DNA from: Micrococcales bacterium 31B
GTDB taxonomy: Bacteria; Actinomycetota; Actinomycetes; Actinomycetales; Dermabacteraceae
NCBI GenBank assembly: GCA_022803075.1
Contig: JAFFTF010000007.1
Span: 98,815-148,967 of the forward strand
DNA: 50,153 bases
Direction of reading: 5' to 3'
Shown here: in pieces, positions 7,022-14,950 of the stretch
How positions within the stretch are numbered: the first letter of the stretch is position 1
How the letters are laid out: each line of letters begins with the position of its first letter
Notes under the pieces: generated by a model
What the model was told of the DNA's origin: nothing
Databases searched by the model: none
What the model saw: only the letters and a program-made list of their open reading frames with translations
Translations under genes and position numbers: made by a program

Positions 7022-8358
7022 CGCTCCAACCCCGTCCCAGTCACCGGCTCCACCACCGCACCCGACTCATCAAACTCCGGGGCCTCGAAGTACCGGGAGC
7101 AGTCGCTGGGCAGCGTGGCGATGGCGTTGGCCCATGCGCCCTGCTCGGAGGGCGAGAGGGCGAGCACCACCTTCGAGTAACGTTCCTGGTCAGACTCGAT
7201 TTCGGCAAACGGCGTCGTACCCCGAAGTTTCGCCTCCCACCACAGCGACAAGTATCCGGCACCCGATTCATTGGACGCGACTCCTTGCAGATCTGTGCAG
7301 GGAGGGACGCTGAATCGAAGTCCCACCACGGCGGCCCTCTCAATGGATTCTGGCGTCACGAGGCCGGCCGCGGTGCGGGCCGAGGGCAGCGGATAGATCA
7401 CCGACAGTCCGATGCTGGGGCCGGGCCCCGGGGGTGGCACCTGGCTGAGCACGGGCGGAAAAACGGCGCCGGTCTCACGCTCTACGGCATGAATGCGCGT
7501 ATTCAGGGCAACAAACATGGGCAATTGGTCTCGATTCCATTCGGTGACGCACCACTTCGGCGTGGTATTGGAGCACACGGCACGCAGGTCCCGCGCCTCA
7601 GTGGGGAGGTACGACAGGTCCTTAACGGTCACGCAAGCGCCCGCAGCCGCGAGGGCGCACGCCGACAGGGTGGCCACCAGGGGCAGGGCGTTCTGATACC
7701 CGGAGACCCGCCGGGAGGCCACCACCCAGCTGGCCACGAGCGCAGCCGCAAAGACCACCGTGGTGGCGGTCACGGTGCGCCACGAGATTTCGTAGAGTGC
7801 AGAGGGTTGCCAGCCGCCGCCGACTAATGACCGCACCCACGCCGCCTTCATGGTCACGGGTATATAAGTGGCGCAGCCCATCACGGTGAAGGCCGCCACG
7901 AGAGCGAAAATTCGGGGCAGCGTCATACCGATCAGGGCGCCGATCGCCGCGGCGCCGACCCCCATGGCCGCGAGCATGAGCAGCAGGTACACGTCTCGGG
8001 GCCCGTCGAAGGGGTGCAAGGCAACGTAAGCGGCGTATGCTGCGACGAGACTGGCGGGTGCGATGACGAGATAACGCCTGAAGTTCCTGGCAATGACCGC
8101 GAGCGGTGCGCGCGAGGTGGGCTTCAGAAACTGCCCGCTGCGGCGCAGCGTTGAGAAATGCCAGGCGGCCATCACCGAGAGTATTCCCACCCACAGGTAG
8201 GGGGCCTGCACGAACTGCCCGATCACCACGTAACTGTCTGCGGGGGTTGGCGTACCCGGGCCTGGCCACAGCATCGCGACCCATGCGGCGAACGCCAGGG
8301 CGCACTGGAGCGCGGCGCTGGGCCAGGCCCAGCGCCGCCTCGAGTTCCGGCTTAGCAT
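7018..8358 (-). CDS. Large membrane protein with extracytoplasmic domain, ABC operon
   Basis: This 446-residue protein has about six hydrophobic helices in the first 240 residues ('LQCALAFAAWVAMLW', 'VGAAAIGALIGMTL' and others), then about 200 residues outside the membrane with several cysteines and conserved-looking Pro-rich text. The layout resembles ABC-2 permeases fused to an external domain, but no family is recognised. It starts 2 bp after the stop of the small secreted protein gene and overlaps the ATPase start by 4 bp, so it clearly belongs to the operon. It may form the transmembrane path together with the 214-residue permease. Confidence 0.7.
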   Translation of the reverse strand: MLSRNSRRRWAWPSAALQCALAFAAWVAMLWPGPGTPTPADSYVVIGQFVQAPYLWVGILSVMAAWHFSTLRRSGQFLKPTSRAPLAVIARNFRRYLVIAPASLVAAYAAYVALHPFDGPRDVYLLLMLAAMGVGAAAIGALIGMTLPRIFALVAAFTVMGCATYIPVTMKAAWVRSLVGGGWQPSALYEISWRTVTATTVVFAAALVASWVVASRRVSGYQNALPLVATLSACALAAAGACVTVKDLSYLPTEARDLRAVCSNTTPKWCVTEWNRDQLPMFVALNTRIHAVERETGAVFPPVLSQVPPPGPGPSIGLSVIYPLPSARTAAGLVTPESIERAAVVGLRFSVPPCTDLQGVASNESGAGYLSLWWEAKLRGTTPFAEIESDQERYSKVVLALSPSEQGAWANAIATLPSDCSRYFEAPEFDESGAVVEPVTGTGLER

Positions 8359-8360
8359 CT

Positions 8361-8780
8361 TTACGGGCCGGTGGCGTCTTCGACCGTGACGTAAAACTGA
8401 ATCGCGTACGCCGAACTGGCGAGCACCAACTGATTGCCCGCCTGGTAGCTTCCAATGTCCCAGGTCAGGCTCGACCTGCGATCAGGATTGCACGTTATGG
8501 ACTTCTCGCCTACGTAGGCAGCCAGGCCGAATTTACCCGGATGCCGAACGTTCCATCTGACCGTGCCCGCGTTTGCACCGGACCCCGACACACCGCAACT
8601 TGTGAACGTCGAGGTTGAAAATCCCGATTCAGGGGCGGTCCAGGAGTTTTCCAGGATCGTTCCGGGCCTGATGTCGTGATACCAACTTGTGGGGAGATTC
8701 TGCGCCTGGGATGCGATCGCCCCGCCGGCGCAAAGTGCCGCTGTTGCTAACGCAGTGATGATGATTTTTTTCTTCTGCAC
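8361..8780 (-). CDS. Small secreted protein heading the ABC operon
   Basis: A 139-residue protein with a clear signal peptide: 'MQKKKIIITALATAALCAG' leading to 'AIASQAQ', and a mature part of about 110 residues with two cysteines ('FTSCGVSG' and 'SITCNPDRR') that could form a disulfide. GTG 8780 is chosen because AAGGA lies at the right distance upstream and the signal peptide starts here; earlier in-frame starts would add the repeat-encoded, non-homologous residues. The mature sequence is beta-rich looking with no known family. It is first in the operon with an ABC ATPase and two membrane proteins. Confidence 0.75.
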   Translation of the reverse strand: MQKKKIIITALATAALCAGGAIASQAQNLPTSWYHDIRPGTILENSWTAPESGFSTSTFTSCGVSGSGANAGTVRWNVRHPGKFGLAAYVGEKSITCNPDRRSSLTWDIGSYQAGNQLVLASSAYAIQFYVTVEDATGP

Positions 8781-8830
8781 GAATTTTCCTTGAATCGTAG
8801 GAACTGTGCCCGGCCACGATGCCCTGCGGT

Positions 8831-8887
8831 CGAACCGTGTGTGCTCGACCGAACCGTGTGTGCTCGACCGAACCGTGTGTGCTCGAC
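8831..8887. repeat. Three perfect 19-bp tandem repeats upstream of the ABC operon
   Basis: The unit CGAACCGTGTGTGCTCGAC occurs three times in a row without a mismatch, ending about 50 bp upstream of the GTG at 8780. Nineteen bp is close to two helical turns, so bound proteins would stack on the same face. Regulatory binding sites are the likeliest reading. Confidence 0.85.
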
Positions 8888-9093
8888 CGATCAGATATCC
8901 AGCGTATCGTCTTGTGAAAGAATGCGCATGTTGTAATGATTGCCAAGTCGGCACCGAGGCGCTGTTGATCTGCATAAATGGAGATAAATCGCGCGATATT
9001 CAGTGCATTGGCTTTCTGGCAGTGGCGTTGTATTCTATAAAACTTTATTAAAGTTGCAGTAGTCCGCACGCCGCGCTCGCGCGCACGAACCAC
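8888..9093. other. AT-rich intergenic DNA
   Basis: Between the repeats and the sulfurtransferase promoter there is an unusually AT-rich stretch (about 8990-9055, including TATAAAACTTTATTAAA). No gene is supported here; it probably holds the promoter of the minus-strand operon. Confidence 0.5.
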
Positions 9094-9105
9094 TACAGTG
9101 ATGCC
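9094..9105 (+). promoter_or_regulatory. Leaderless -10 element of the sulfurtransferase gene
   Basis: TACAGT, then 6 nt, then ATG 9106; no Shine-Dalgarno sequence. Confidence 0.5.
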
Positions 9106-9945
9106 ATGACGAACCACACGAGCCCGCTGGTCGACGCCGCCTGGCTGGCAGCCCACCGCAACGACCCCCACCTGCTGCTGCTCGACGCCACCACGGGCAC
9201 CCCCGAGCGCACCCTCGAAGGCGCGCGGCGCTTCGACCTCGACGCCGACTTCTCCGATCACACCTCGGGCCTCGCGCACACCCTGCCGAGCCCCGAGGCT
9301 TTCACGGGCGCGTGCCGCGCACAGGGAGTCACCGCCCACTCAGACATCATCGTGTTCGAGAGCAACCCCTACTTCTCGGGGGCTCGAGCGCGCTGGATGC
9401 TACGCCAGGCCGGGCACCCGCGCGTCCGCATTCTCGACGGGGGCCTGCCCGCCTGGGAACGGGCGGGCCAGCCGACCGTGCCCGCCCCTGGGACCTGGCC
9501 GACTGGCGACGGTGCCGCGGCGGGGGAGCCCTTCACCGCGCAGCCATTCGCGGGCGTCGCCACCGCCGACGACGTGCGCGCGGCCCTCTCGTCGGGCACC
9601 GCCGCCGTGGTCGACGTGCGCTCGGCCGGTCGGTTCGCGGGCCGAGACCCCGAGCCCCGCCCCGGCCTGCGCTGCGGCCACATGCCCGGCGCGCTGAACC
9701 TGCCGTTTACCGACCTGCTCAGCGACGGTCACCTGCGCCCCGAGGCCGAGCTGGCCGAGATCTTCGCGCGCGTCGTGGGCGCGCCGCGACCCACCATTTT
9801 CAGTTGCGGCTCCGGCGTCACCGCCTGCATCGGGGCGCTCGCGGCCGAGCGGCTGGGCTGGCCGGCCGTGCGCGTCTACGACGGGTCGTGGGCCGAATGG
9901 GGCCGCGAGAGTTTGCCGGACGCCGAGTGGCCCGTCATCGTCTAG
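9106..9945 (+). CDS. Sulfurtransferase, tandem rhodanese domains (SseA-like)
   Basis: This 279-residue protein has an inactive N-terminal rhodanese domain (about 8-130, no catalytic Cys loop) and an active C-terminal domain (about 150-275). The catalytic loop is 'CGSGVTAC' with Cys234, the sequence expected of 3-mercaptopyruvate sulfurtransferases, unlike the CRKGVT of thiosulfate-specific enzymes. It transfers sulfane sulfur to thiols or cyanide in the cytoplasm. 'ILDGGLPAWERAG' and 'VYDGSWAEWG' are the paired family motifs. The last codons overlap the convergent RES toxin gene by 4 bp. Confidence 0.9.
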   Translation: MTNHTSPLVDAAWLAAHRNDPHLLLLDATTGTPERTLEGARRFDLDADFSDHTSGLAHTLPSPEAFTGACRAQGVTAHSDIIVFESNPYFSGARARWMLRQAGHPRVRILDGGLPAWERAGQPTVPAPGTWPTGDGAAAGEPFTAQPFAGVATADDVRAALSSGTAAVVDVRSAGRFAGRDPEPRPGLRCGHMPGALNLPFTDLLSDGHLRPEAELAEIFARVVGAPRPTIFSCGSGVTACIGALAAERLGWPAVRVYDGSWAEWGRESLPDAEWPVIV

Positions 9946-10589
9946 GGCACGGAGCCGTACCCCAGGTCACGGGTGGCCTGATCGATGATGATGTCAGCCG
10001 CGCGCGCTGCCAAGAGCACGTTAAAGTCGGGGCGAGCGGGGAACGAAGGATTGGATACGGCACCGGAGAACAGGGTCACGAGGGGCTGGCTCGTCAACGA
10101 CGACAGGTGGTAGAGGCCATCAATATCGTTACGCAGATGCTCGTGTATCGCGCGTGCCCAGGGCTGTGTATTGTGCTTGGCGTCCATCATCATGGCGGCG
10201 GCGGAACCGTTGAGAACAGGCCAGTTGGTGGTGAGGACGAGCAGTTTCAGGGTGCGCGTGGGACGCCACGAAACCATCGCCCTGGCGTCGAGGCTGCGCT
10301 CGATGACTCGGCTCGACTGAAAGACCTCGGCCAGCGACGTGGTCGGCAGTGTGGCCGTGTACATCACGCCAACGTGGTCATGGTGGCCCTGGGGTAGGGG
10401 GTGCGGGTCGAAGCGCATGCCGGGCGCGGGGCCAAAGTGTCGCAGCGAGTTCCACGCCTGAGGGTGCGCGCCGCCCGTTGCGTACGCCCGCCACAGCGGA
10501 CCTCGAAAATCGCGAATGTGACGATTCCAGTCTGTCGTGAGGTGAGGGGGTGGAGCGGCGGGCACCTTCGGCAGGGAGCCACCGCTCAT
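9942..10589 (-). CDS. RES-domain toxin
   Basis: A 215-residue RES family protein: conserved Arg in 'GPLWRAYATGG', Glu in 'TSLAEVFQ', and Ser-rich 'LTSQPLVTLFSGA'. Characterised RES toxins (MbcT, ParT) are ADP-ribosyl-cyclase/NAD-phosphorylase-like enzymes that deplete NAD or modify a target. ATG 10589 overlaps the upstream antitoxin stop (ATGA); a longer in-frame start exists inside the antitoxin gene but has no homology. The partner gene supplies the C-terminal toxin-binding segment. Confidence 0.8.
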   Translation of the reverse strand: MSGGSLPKVPAAPPPHLTTDWNRHIRDFRGPLWRAYATGGAHPQAWNSLRHFGPAPGMRFDPHPLPQGHHDHVGVMYTATLPTTSLAEVFQSSRVIERSLDARAMVSWRPTRTLKLLVLTTNWPVLNGSAAAMMMDAKHNTQPWARAIHEHLRNDIDGLYHLSSLTSQPLVTLFSGAVSNPSFPARPDFNVLLAARAADIIIDQATRDLGYGSVP

Positions 10590-11242
10590 GCGTACGCCAT
10601 GCCGCTCAGCATGTCTAAGACGGGCTCGACCGGCCCCCCGCCGAGTAGCCACGCCACGGGTGTCTGGGGTAGTTGCCCGCCCTCGAAGGAATCTCCCTCG
10701 CACAGGTTTGGCTGCGGGGTGGTCATGAACCCCTCCACCGAAGCCGGGCTCCAGCCTTCGGGCAGGGCTTTCAATAGGGCGGCGAGATGCGGCAACGCCC
10801 GAGGCGTGCCGGGCACGAACTGCCACGTCGGGTAGTACCGGCTGCGGCCGACGAGAAAGCCGTACAGCGCCCCCTGACGCTGCCGGTGTCGTACTCGCGA
10901 TGCATCGACGCCCAGCCGCTCGGCAGCCTGCGCGGCAGTCAAACTGCGCGCCACTGTGCCGATGCGAGTCAAGTGCTCATGCCGTGCGAGGTCTCCGCGA
11001 TTGACGCGGGCCTCGGCCTCCGCGAGCTGAGCCACCGAGAATGCGCCGGAATCCATCAAATACTGTGCCTCGCTGGCGGTGAGGCCGTCGCCGCCCGCCG
11101 CCGACGAGGTGAAGAAGTCAGCCGTGAGACGCAAGAGGTCAGCCACCGTATCGCTGTCGGCGCCCGCAATTTGGGCTCGCTCCACGAGGTGGTCGACACT
11201 GCTCTGCACGTCGGACGTGCTGAAATGCGAGGTTGTGGTCAT
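10586..11242 (-). CDS. Helix-turn-helix antitoxin partner of RES toxin
   Basis: A 218-residue protein whose middle (about 105-145) is an excisionase/MerR-like helix-turn-helix: 'SLTAAQAAERLGVDASRVRHRQ'-type text followed by a basic wing 'GRSRYYPTWQF'. The C-terminus ('WSPASVEGFM' ... 'QTPVAWLLGGG') resembles the MbcA/ParS/Xre toxin-binding segment of RES antitoxins. The first 90 residues are a helical region of unknown role. ATG 11242 has a GGGAG site 5 nt upstream. It is likely autoregulated through the dyad at 11277-11289. Confidence 0.7.
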   Translation of the reverse strand: MTTTSHFSTSDVQSSVDHLVERAQIAGADSDTVADLLRLTADFFTSSAAGGDGLTASEAQYLMDSGAFSVAQLAEAEARVNRGDLARHEHLTRIGTVARSLTAAQAAERLGVDASRVRHRQRQGALYGFLVGRSRYYPTWQFVPGTPRALPHLAALLKALPEGWSPASVEGFMTTPQPNLCEGDSFEGGQLPQTPVAWLLGGGPVEPVLDMLSGMAYA

Positions 11243-11276
11243 GTGAACTCCCGGGACGTAACTCACGGCGGCGCAC

Positions 11277-11311
11277 GGTAAATGTTACCTGAGTTTTAGC
11301 GTGCGCTCCAA
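11277..11311 (-). promoter_or_regulatory. Promoter and operator of the RES toxin-antitoxin operon
   Basis: On the minus strand: -35 TTGGAG (11311-11306), 18-bp spacer, -10 TAACAT (11287-11282). The -10 is embedded in the inverted repeat GGTAA-ATG-TTACC (11277-11289), so binding there would block transcription. Confidence 0.5.
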
Positions 11312-11338
11312 GCGCGAACTACGCCCCCCCACGACGAA

Positions 11339-11370
11339 CGCGGCGCCGGAAGAAACCCCCCGACGCCGCG
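11339..11370 (-). terminator. Possible terminator after ptsI
   Basis: CGCGGCG...CGCCGCG hairpin 33 bp beyond the ptsI stop. There is no T-run, so this is weak. Confidence 0.35.
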
Positions 11371-11402
11371 CTCGACCGCCTTTAACGGGCACGCCGTGAT
11401 TT

Positions 11403-13112
11403 TTACAGGCCGTTCTCCGCGAGGAACGGGCACGCCTCGCGTACCGTGGCCCGGGCCTCTTCGGCGCTGAACGAGTTCAGCGCCAGATCGGCGAGGCGCT
11501 GCGCCTCGGCGAGGGTTACGCAGTTCAGCGCGAACGCCACATCGGGCAGCGCCCGCGGCGTCATCGACAGGCTCGTCACACCCAGGCCCACGAGCACAAT
11601 CGCGAGCGCCGGGTCGGCCGCGGCCTCACCGCACACGCCCACGGGAGCATCGTGCTGGCCGCCGCCCTTCGTGGTCGCCGCGATCAGATGCAACACTCCC
11701 GGCTGCCAGGCCGTCGACAGGTGCGACAGGTCGGCGAGCAAGCGGTCGGCCGCCATCGCGTACTGCGTGAGGTCGTTCGTGCCGATCGAGGCGAACGTCG
11801 CGCGGCCCTTCGCGGGGTCGAGAATGCGGTCGCTCGTGAGCGCCGCCGACGGCACCTCCACCATGACGCCCGGGCGGTTCAGCCCGTACTTCTGGCACAG
11901 TTCGACAAAGTTGCGCGACTCCGCCACCGTGGCGATCATCGGCGCCATCACCCACGGCTCGGCCGTCTCGGCGGCGGCGGCCTCGGCGATGGCCTCGAGC
12001 TGGGTCTCCAGAATCTCCGGCGAACGCCACGAGGTGCGCAGTCCGCGAACGCCGAGGGCGGGGTTCTCTTCGGTCGTGTCGGTCAAGAACGGCAGGGGCT
12101 TGTCGGCACCCGCGTCGAGCGTGCGAATCACGACCTTCTTACCGGGGAACGCGCTGAGCACCATGCGGTACTGCTCCACCTGCTCCGCCTTACTCGGCGC
12201 ATCCTGGCGGTCGAGAAAGCAAAACTCGGTGCGGAACAGGCCTACGCCCTGAGCGCCCGCCGCCGCGGCGCCCTTTGCGCCCGCGGGGTCGCCCACGTTC
12301 GCGAGCAACTGCACCTTGTGGTCGTCCGAGGTGCGGCCGTCTCCATTGAACTCGCGCTTCACACTCGACAGCGCCAGCACCGCCGCGATCTCCTCGTTCG
12401 AGGGGTTCACCTGCAACGTACCGGCCGCGCCGTCCACGATGGCGACGGTACCGGCCTCGATCGACAGCACGCCCTCGGCGGCCACGACGGCGGGCAGACC
12501 CAATTCGCGGGCGAGAATCGCGGTGTGCGACGTGGGGCCACCGCCCTCGGTGACGAGGCCGATCACCACGGCGGGGTCGAGCGTCGCCGTGTCGGCGGGC
12601 GCGAGGTCGTGCGCCACAAGAATGAACGGGTCTTCGCTGGTGGGCACGCCGGGAGCGGGCTTGCCGGTGACGGCCGCAATCAGGCGGTCGCGCACGTCTT
12701 CGACGTCGCGCACGCGCTCCGCCATGTAACCGCCGAGCGCCGCGAGCTGGTCAGAGATGAACTTCGCCGACTCCCAGATGGCCCGCTCGGGAGCAATGTT
12801 CTGGCTGGTCACGCGGCCCTTGGCGTCCATGATGAGGCTCGGGTCCGAGGCCATCATGGCCGTTGCCTCCAGCACCATCTTGGCACCGCCGTGAGCCTTC
12901 GCGGCCACGGCATTGAGGTCGGCCACGACCGCGGTGGAGGCGGCGTCAATGGCCGCGTGTGCCCCCTCAACCGTCACGGTCGACGCGAGCGGTAGGCCCG
13001 GGGTCGGCTCGGGGGCCGGCAGGGCCATCTTCAAGACGGGGCCGGTGACGCGGCCGCTCGATACGGCGACGCCCTGAAAGACGGTCTTTTCGCTGGTCTG
13101 TGTTTCGGTCAT
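11403..13112 (-). CDS. ptsI: PTS enzyme I (phosphoenolpyruvate-protein phosphotransferase)
   Basis: This 569-residue enzyme takes phosphate from PEP and passes it to HPr for all PTS sugars. The phosphorylated His lies in 'GGPTSHTAILAREL'. The PEP-binding TIM barrel shows 'VGLFRTEFCF', 'VVIRTLDAGADKP', 'SIGTNDLTQYAMA', and the catalytic Cys in 'VGVCGEAAADP'. Length and order are standard. It lies in the same orientation as mtlD, 69 bp downstream of it, which suggests shared transcription with the mannitol genes. No HPr gene (ptsH) was found in the window. Confidence 0.97.
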   Translation of the reverse strand: MTETQTSEKTVFQGVAVSSGRVTGPVLKMALPAPEPTPGLPLASTVTVEGAHAAIDAASTAVVADLNAVAAKAHGGAKMVLEATAMMASDPSLIMDAKGRVTSQNIAPERAIWESAKFISDQLAALGGYMAERVRDVEDVRDRLIAAVTGKPAPGVPTSEDPFILVAHDLAPADTATLDPAVVIGLVTEGGGPTSHTAILARELGLPAVVAAEGVLSIEAGTVAIVDGAAGTLQVNPSNEEIAAVLALSSVKREFNGDGRTSDDHKVQLLANVGDPAGAKGAAAAGAQGVGLFRTEFCFLDRQDAPSKAEQVEQYRMVLSAFPGKKVVIRTLDAGADKPLPFLTDTTEENPALGVRGLRTSWRSPEILETQLEAIAEAAAAETAEPWVMAPMIATVAESRNFVELCQKYGLNRPGVMVEVPSAALTSDRILDPAKGRATFASIGTNDLTQYAMAADRLLADLSHLSTAWQPGVLHLIAATTKGGGQHDAPVGVCGEAAADPALAIVLVGLGVTSLSMTPRALPDVAFALNCVTLAEAQRLADLALNSFSAEEARATVREACPFLAENGL

Positions 13113-13181
13113 GATGACCCTTTCGTACTCAAAACTGCTGCGGGCTCTGCCGGGGGCGGCGCACGGCCGCCCGGTGCAGTG

Positions 13182-14321
13182 CTACCGGCCCTGGTGTTCC
13201 GCGATGACCCGCTCGATAGCGGGGAACAGCGGGTGGTCGGGCTCTAGGCCCGTGATCTGCTGCGCGGCGTCCGTTGCGGACGCCTCTGTGAGCAGTTGCT
13301 GCATTTGCACACTTTGGGCATCCTCCGCCACGTCAAACGCGAGCGCCGCCGCGACGGTGGCGACGAGCGCGTCAGTGCCAAGCCCGCGCTCGGCGAGCTG
13401 CGCTGCGGGGGAGATGAACCGCTCATTGCGGCTCAGCTTACGCAGGGGCTCGCGGCCCACGCGCTCGGCGGTGTCGGGCAGGTGCGGGTTGGCGAACCGA
13501 CCGAGAATCTTGTCGATGTACCCCTGCTGCACCTCGGGCTCGAACCCGTACTTATCGACCAGCAGCGCCTTCGTCTCGGCGAGCGTCGCCTCCACGCGGG
13601 GGCGCACCTCGGGATGCGCGACGGCGTCGCTGATCTTAGAGACGCCCGCGGCGAGCCCGAAATACGCCGTCGTGGCGTGCCCCGTGTTCACCGTGAACAA
13701 CTTGCGTTCGATGTACGGGCCGAGATCGTCCACGAAGGTAGCGCCCACCAGATCGGGCACGTTGTCGCCGAAGGCGCCCTGCTCAATCGCCCACTCAAAG
13801 TAGGTTTCGACGGTGACGTTGAGCCCGGCGTCCGGGGCCTGTGCGGGCACGATGCGGTCGACCGCGGTGTTGGCATAGACGCCCCGCCCGTACTCCTCGG
13901 CCGAGCAGTGCTCGGCGATGTGACCGGCCAAGATGTCGGTCGCACCGAGGGCGTTCTCGCAGGCCATGACCTGAAGCGGCGTGGCATCCGCCGCACGGGC
14001 CGCGAGCCCCTTCGCGATCACGGGCGCCACGAACTTCAAAATGTTCGGCCCCACCGCGGTGGTGACGATGTCCGCGGCTGCGATCTCGGCGATCACCTCG
14101 GCCTCCTGCGACGCCGAGTTGAGGGCCCTGAATGCGTCGACGACCGTGGTCTTCGACTCGGCGCCCACCTCGCGCACCTCGTACGAGTCGGCGGTTTGCA
14201 GCGCCTCGATCAAGGGGGCCGCGACGTCGGCAAAAATGACCTCATAGCCGCTGTTGTGCAAGATCAGCCCCACGAAACCGCGGCCGATGTTACCGGCGCC
14301 AAAGTGTACGGCAGTGGGCAT
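13182..14321 (-). CDS. mtlD: Mannitol-1-phosphate 5-dehydrogenase
   Basis: This 379-residue NAD-dependent enzyme oxidises mannitol 1-phosphate to fructose 6-phosphate. The N-terminus has the nucleotide-binding 'HFGAGNIGRGFVG', and the mid-part has 'VGPNILKFVAPVI' and 'ACENALGATDIL', family hallmarks; 'KLFTVNTGHATTAYFG' contains the catalytic-site residues of the polyol dehydrogenase group. The ATG overlaps the mtlF stop by 1 nt (TGATG). Its neighbours supply import and phosphorylation of mannitol, so the block is a complete pathway into glycolysis. Confidence 0.96.
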   Translation of the reverse strand: MPTAVHFGAGNIGRGFVGLILHNSGYEVIFADVAAPLIEALQTADSYEVREVGAESKTTVVDAFRALNSASQEAEVIAEIAAADIVTTAVGPNILKFVAPVIAKGLAARAADATPLQVMACENALGATDILAGHIAEHCSAEEYGRGVYANTAVDRIVPAQAPDAGLNVTVETYFEWAIEQGAFGDNVPDLVGATFVDDLGPYIERKLFTVNTGHATTAYFGLAAGVSKISDAVAHPEVRPRVEATLAETKALLVDKYGFEPEVQQGYIDKILGRFANPHLPDTAERVGREPLRKLSRNERFISPAAQLAERGLGTDALVATVAAALAFDVAEDAQSVQMQQLLTEASATDAAQQITGLEPDHPLFPAIERVIAEHQGR

Positions 14322-14749
14322 CAGGCACCCGCGCTAAAGGCCGCGAGCAGACCGTCGGCGGGGGCGTCGAGCAGCACGTCGACGGTGTCTTCGTCGCTGA
14401 ACAAGATGGCGATCTGCGAGATGATCGCGAGGTGATCGTCGCCCTGACCGGCAATGCCAACGACAAAGCGCACGGGGTTGCCGTCCCAGTCGATGGGGTT
14501 GTCGTAGCGCACCACGGAGATGGCGGACCGGGCGATCTCGCCCTTGGCCTCGTTCGTGCCGTGGGGGATAGCGAGGAGGTTACCCATGTAGGTCGACACC
14601 GACTTCTCGCGCTCGAACATCGCGTCCACGTACGCCTGCGACACGGAGCCCGCGGCGACCAGCAGCGCGCCGGCCTCGCGAATCGCGTCGTCCTTGCTCG
14701 TGGCGGTGCCCTGCACGTTGATGCTGTCGATGGTCAAAATGTCACTCAT
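14321..14749 (-). CDS. mtlF: Mannitol-specific PTS EIIA component
   Basis: A 142-residue soluble EIIA domain of the mannitol/fructose class, with the phosphorylated His in 'LLAIPHGTNEAKGEI' (about residue 63). It passes phosphate from HPr to the EIIB domains of MtlA. The ending 'ILFSDEDTVDVLLDA' matches the family's last helix. In many bacteria EIIA is fused to MtlA; here it is separate, as in Gram-positives. mtlD follows with a 1-nt overlap. Confidence 0.95.
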   Translation of the reverse strand: MSDILTIDSINVQGTATSKDDAIREAGALLVAAGSVSQAYVDAMFEREKSVSTYMGNLLAIPHGTNEAKGEIARSAISVVRYDNPIDWDGNPVRFVVGIAGQGDDHLAIISQIAILFSDEDTVDVLLDAPADGLLAAFSAGA

Positions 14750-14869
14750 GTGAGGCCTTTCGGGTCAAGGTTTGCAGTACACAGCCTAGTTCTGTGGGGC
14801 ACGTCATGTGGCCTAGAACTCACGCAGGGCCATACTTCGTCCGCGCGTGGCGCAATTGGTGAGGCGCGA

Positions 14870-14900
14870 GTGGCCCGCTCGCCTGATGCGAACGGGCCAC
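14870..14900 (-). terminator. Hairpin between mtlA and mtlF
   Basis: Perfect 8-bp stem GTGGCCCG...CGGGCCAC with a 15-nt loop and no T-run. It could partly terminate mtlA transcription or protect processed ends. Confidence 0.4.
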
Positions 14901-14950
14901 GGTGCCACGAGGGTTGGGGGGAGCCGGGCCACGGGGGCGTCCGGCCACCC

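Noticed and set aside
8361-8780. Lactococcin-972-type bacteriocin
   Set aside because: The operon resembles such loci but the mature sequence lacks the family's Trp/Tyr/Gly pattern and is longer.
8831-8887. CRISPR array
   Set aside because: The three 19-bp units are contiguous with no spacers and no cas genes are near.
8629-9339. Long minus-strand frame crossing the repeats and sulfurtransferase start
   Set aside because: It shadows two better genes and has no homology; the repeats merely stay open in all frames.
14320-14323. Frame error at the mtlF/mtlD junction
   Set aside because: The 1-nt overlap TGATG is a normal coupled stop-start arrangement and both proteins are complete.
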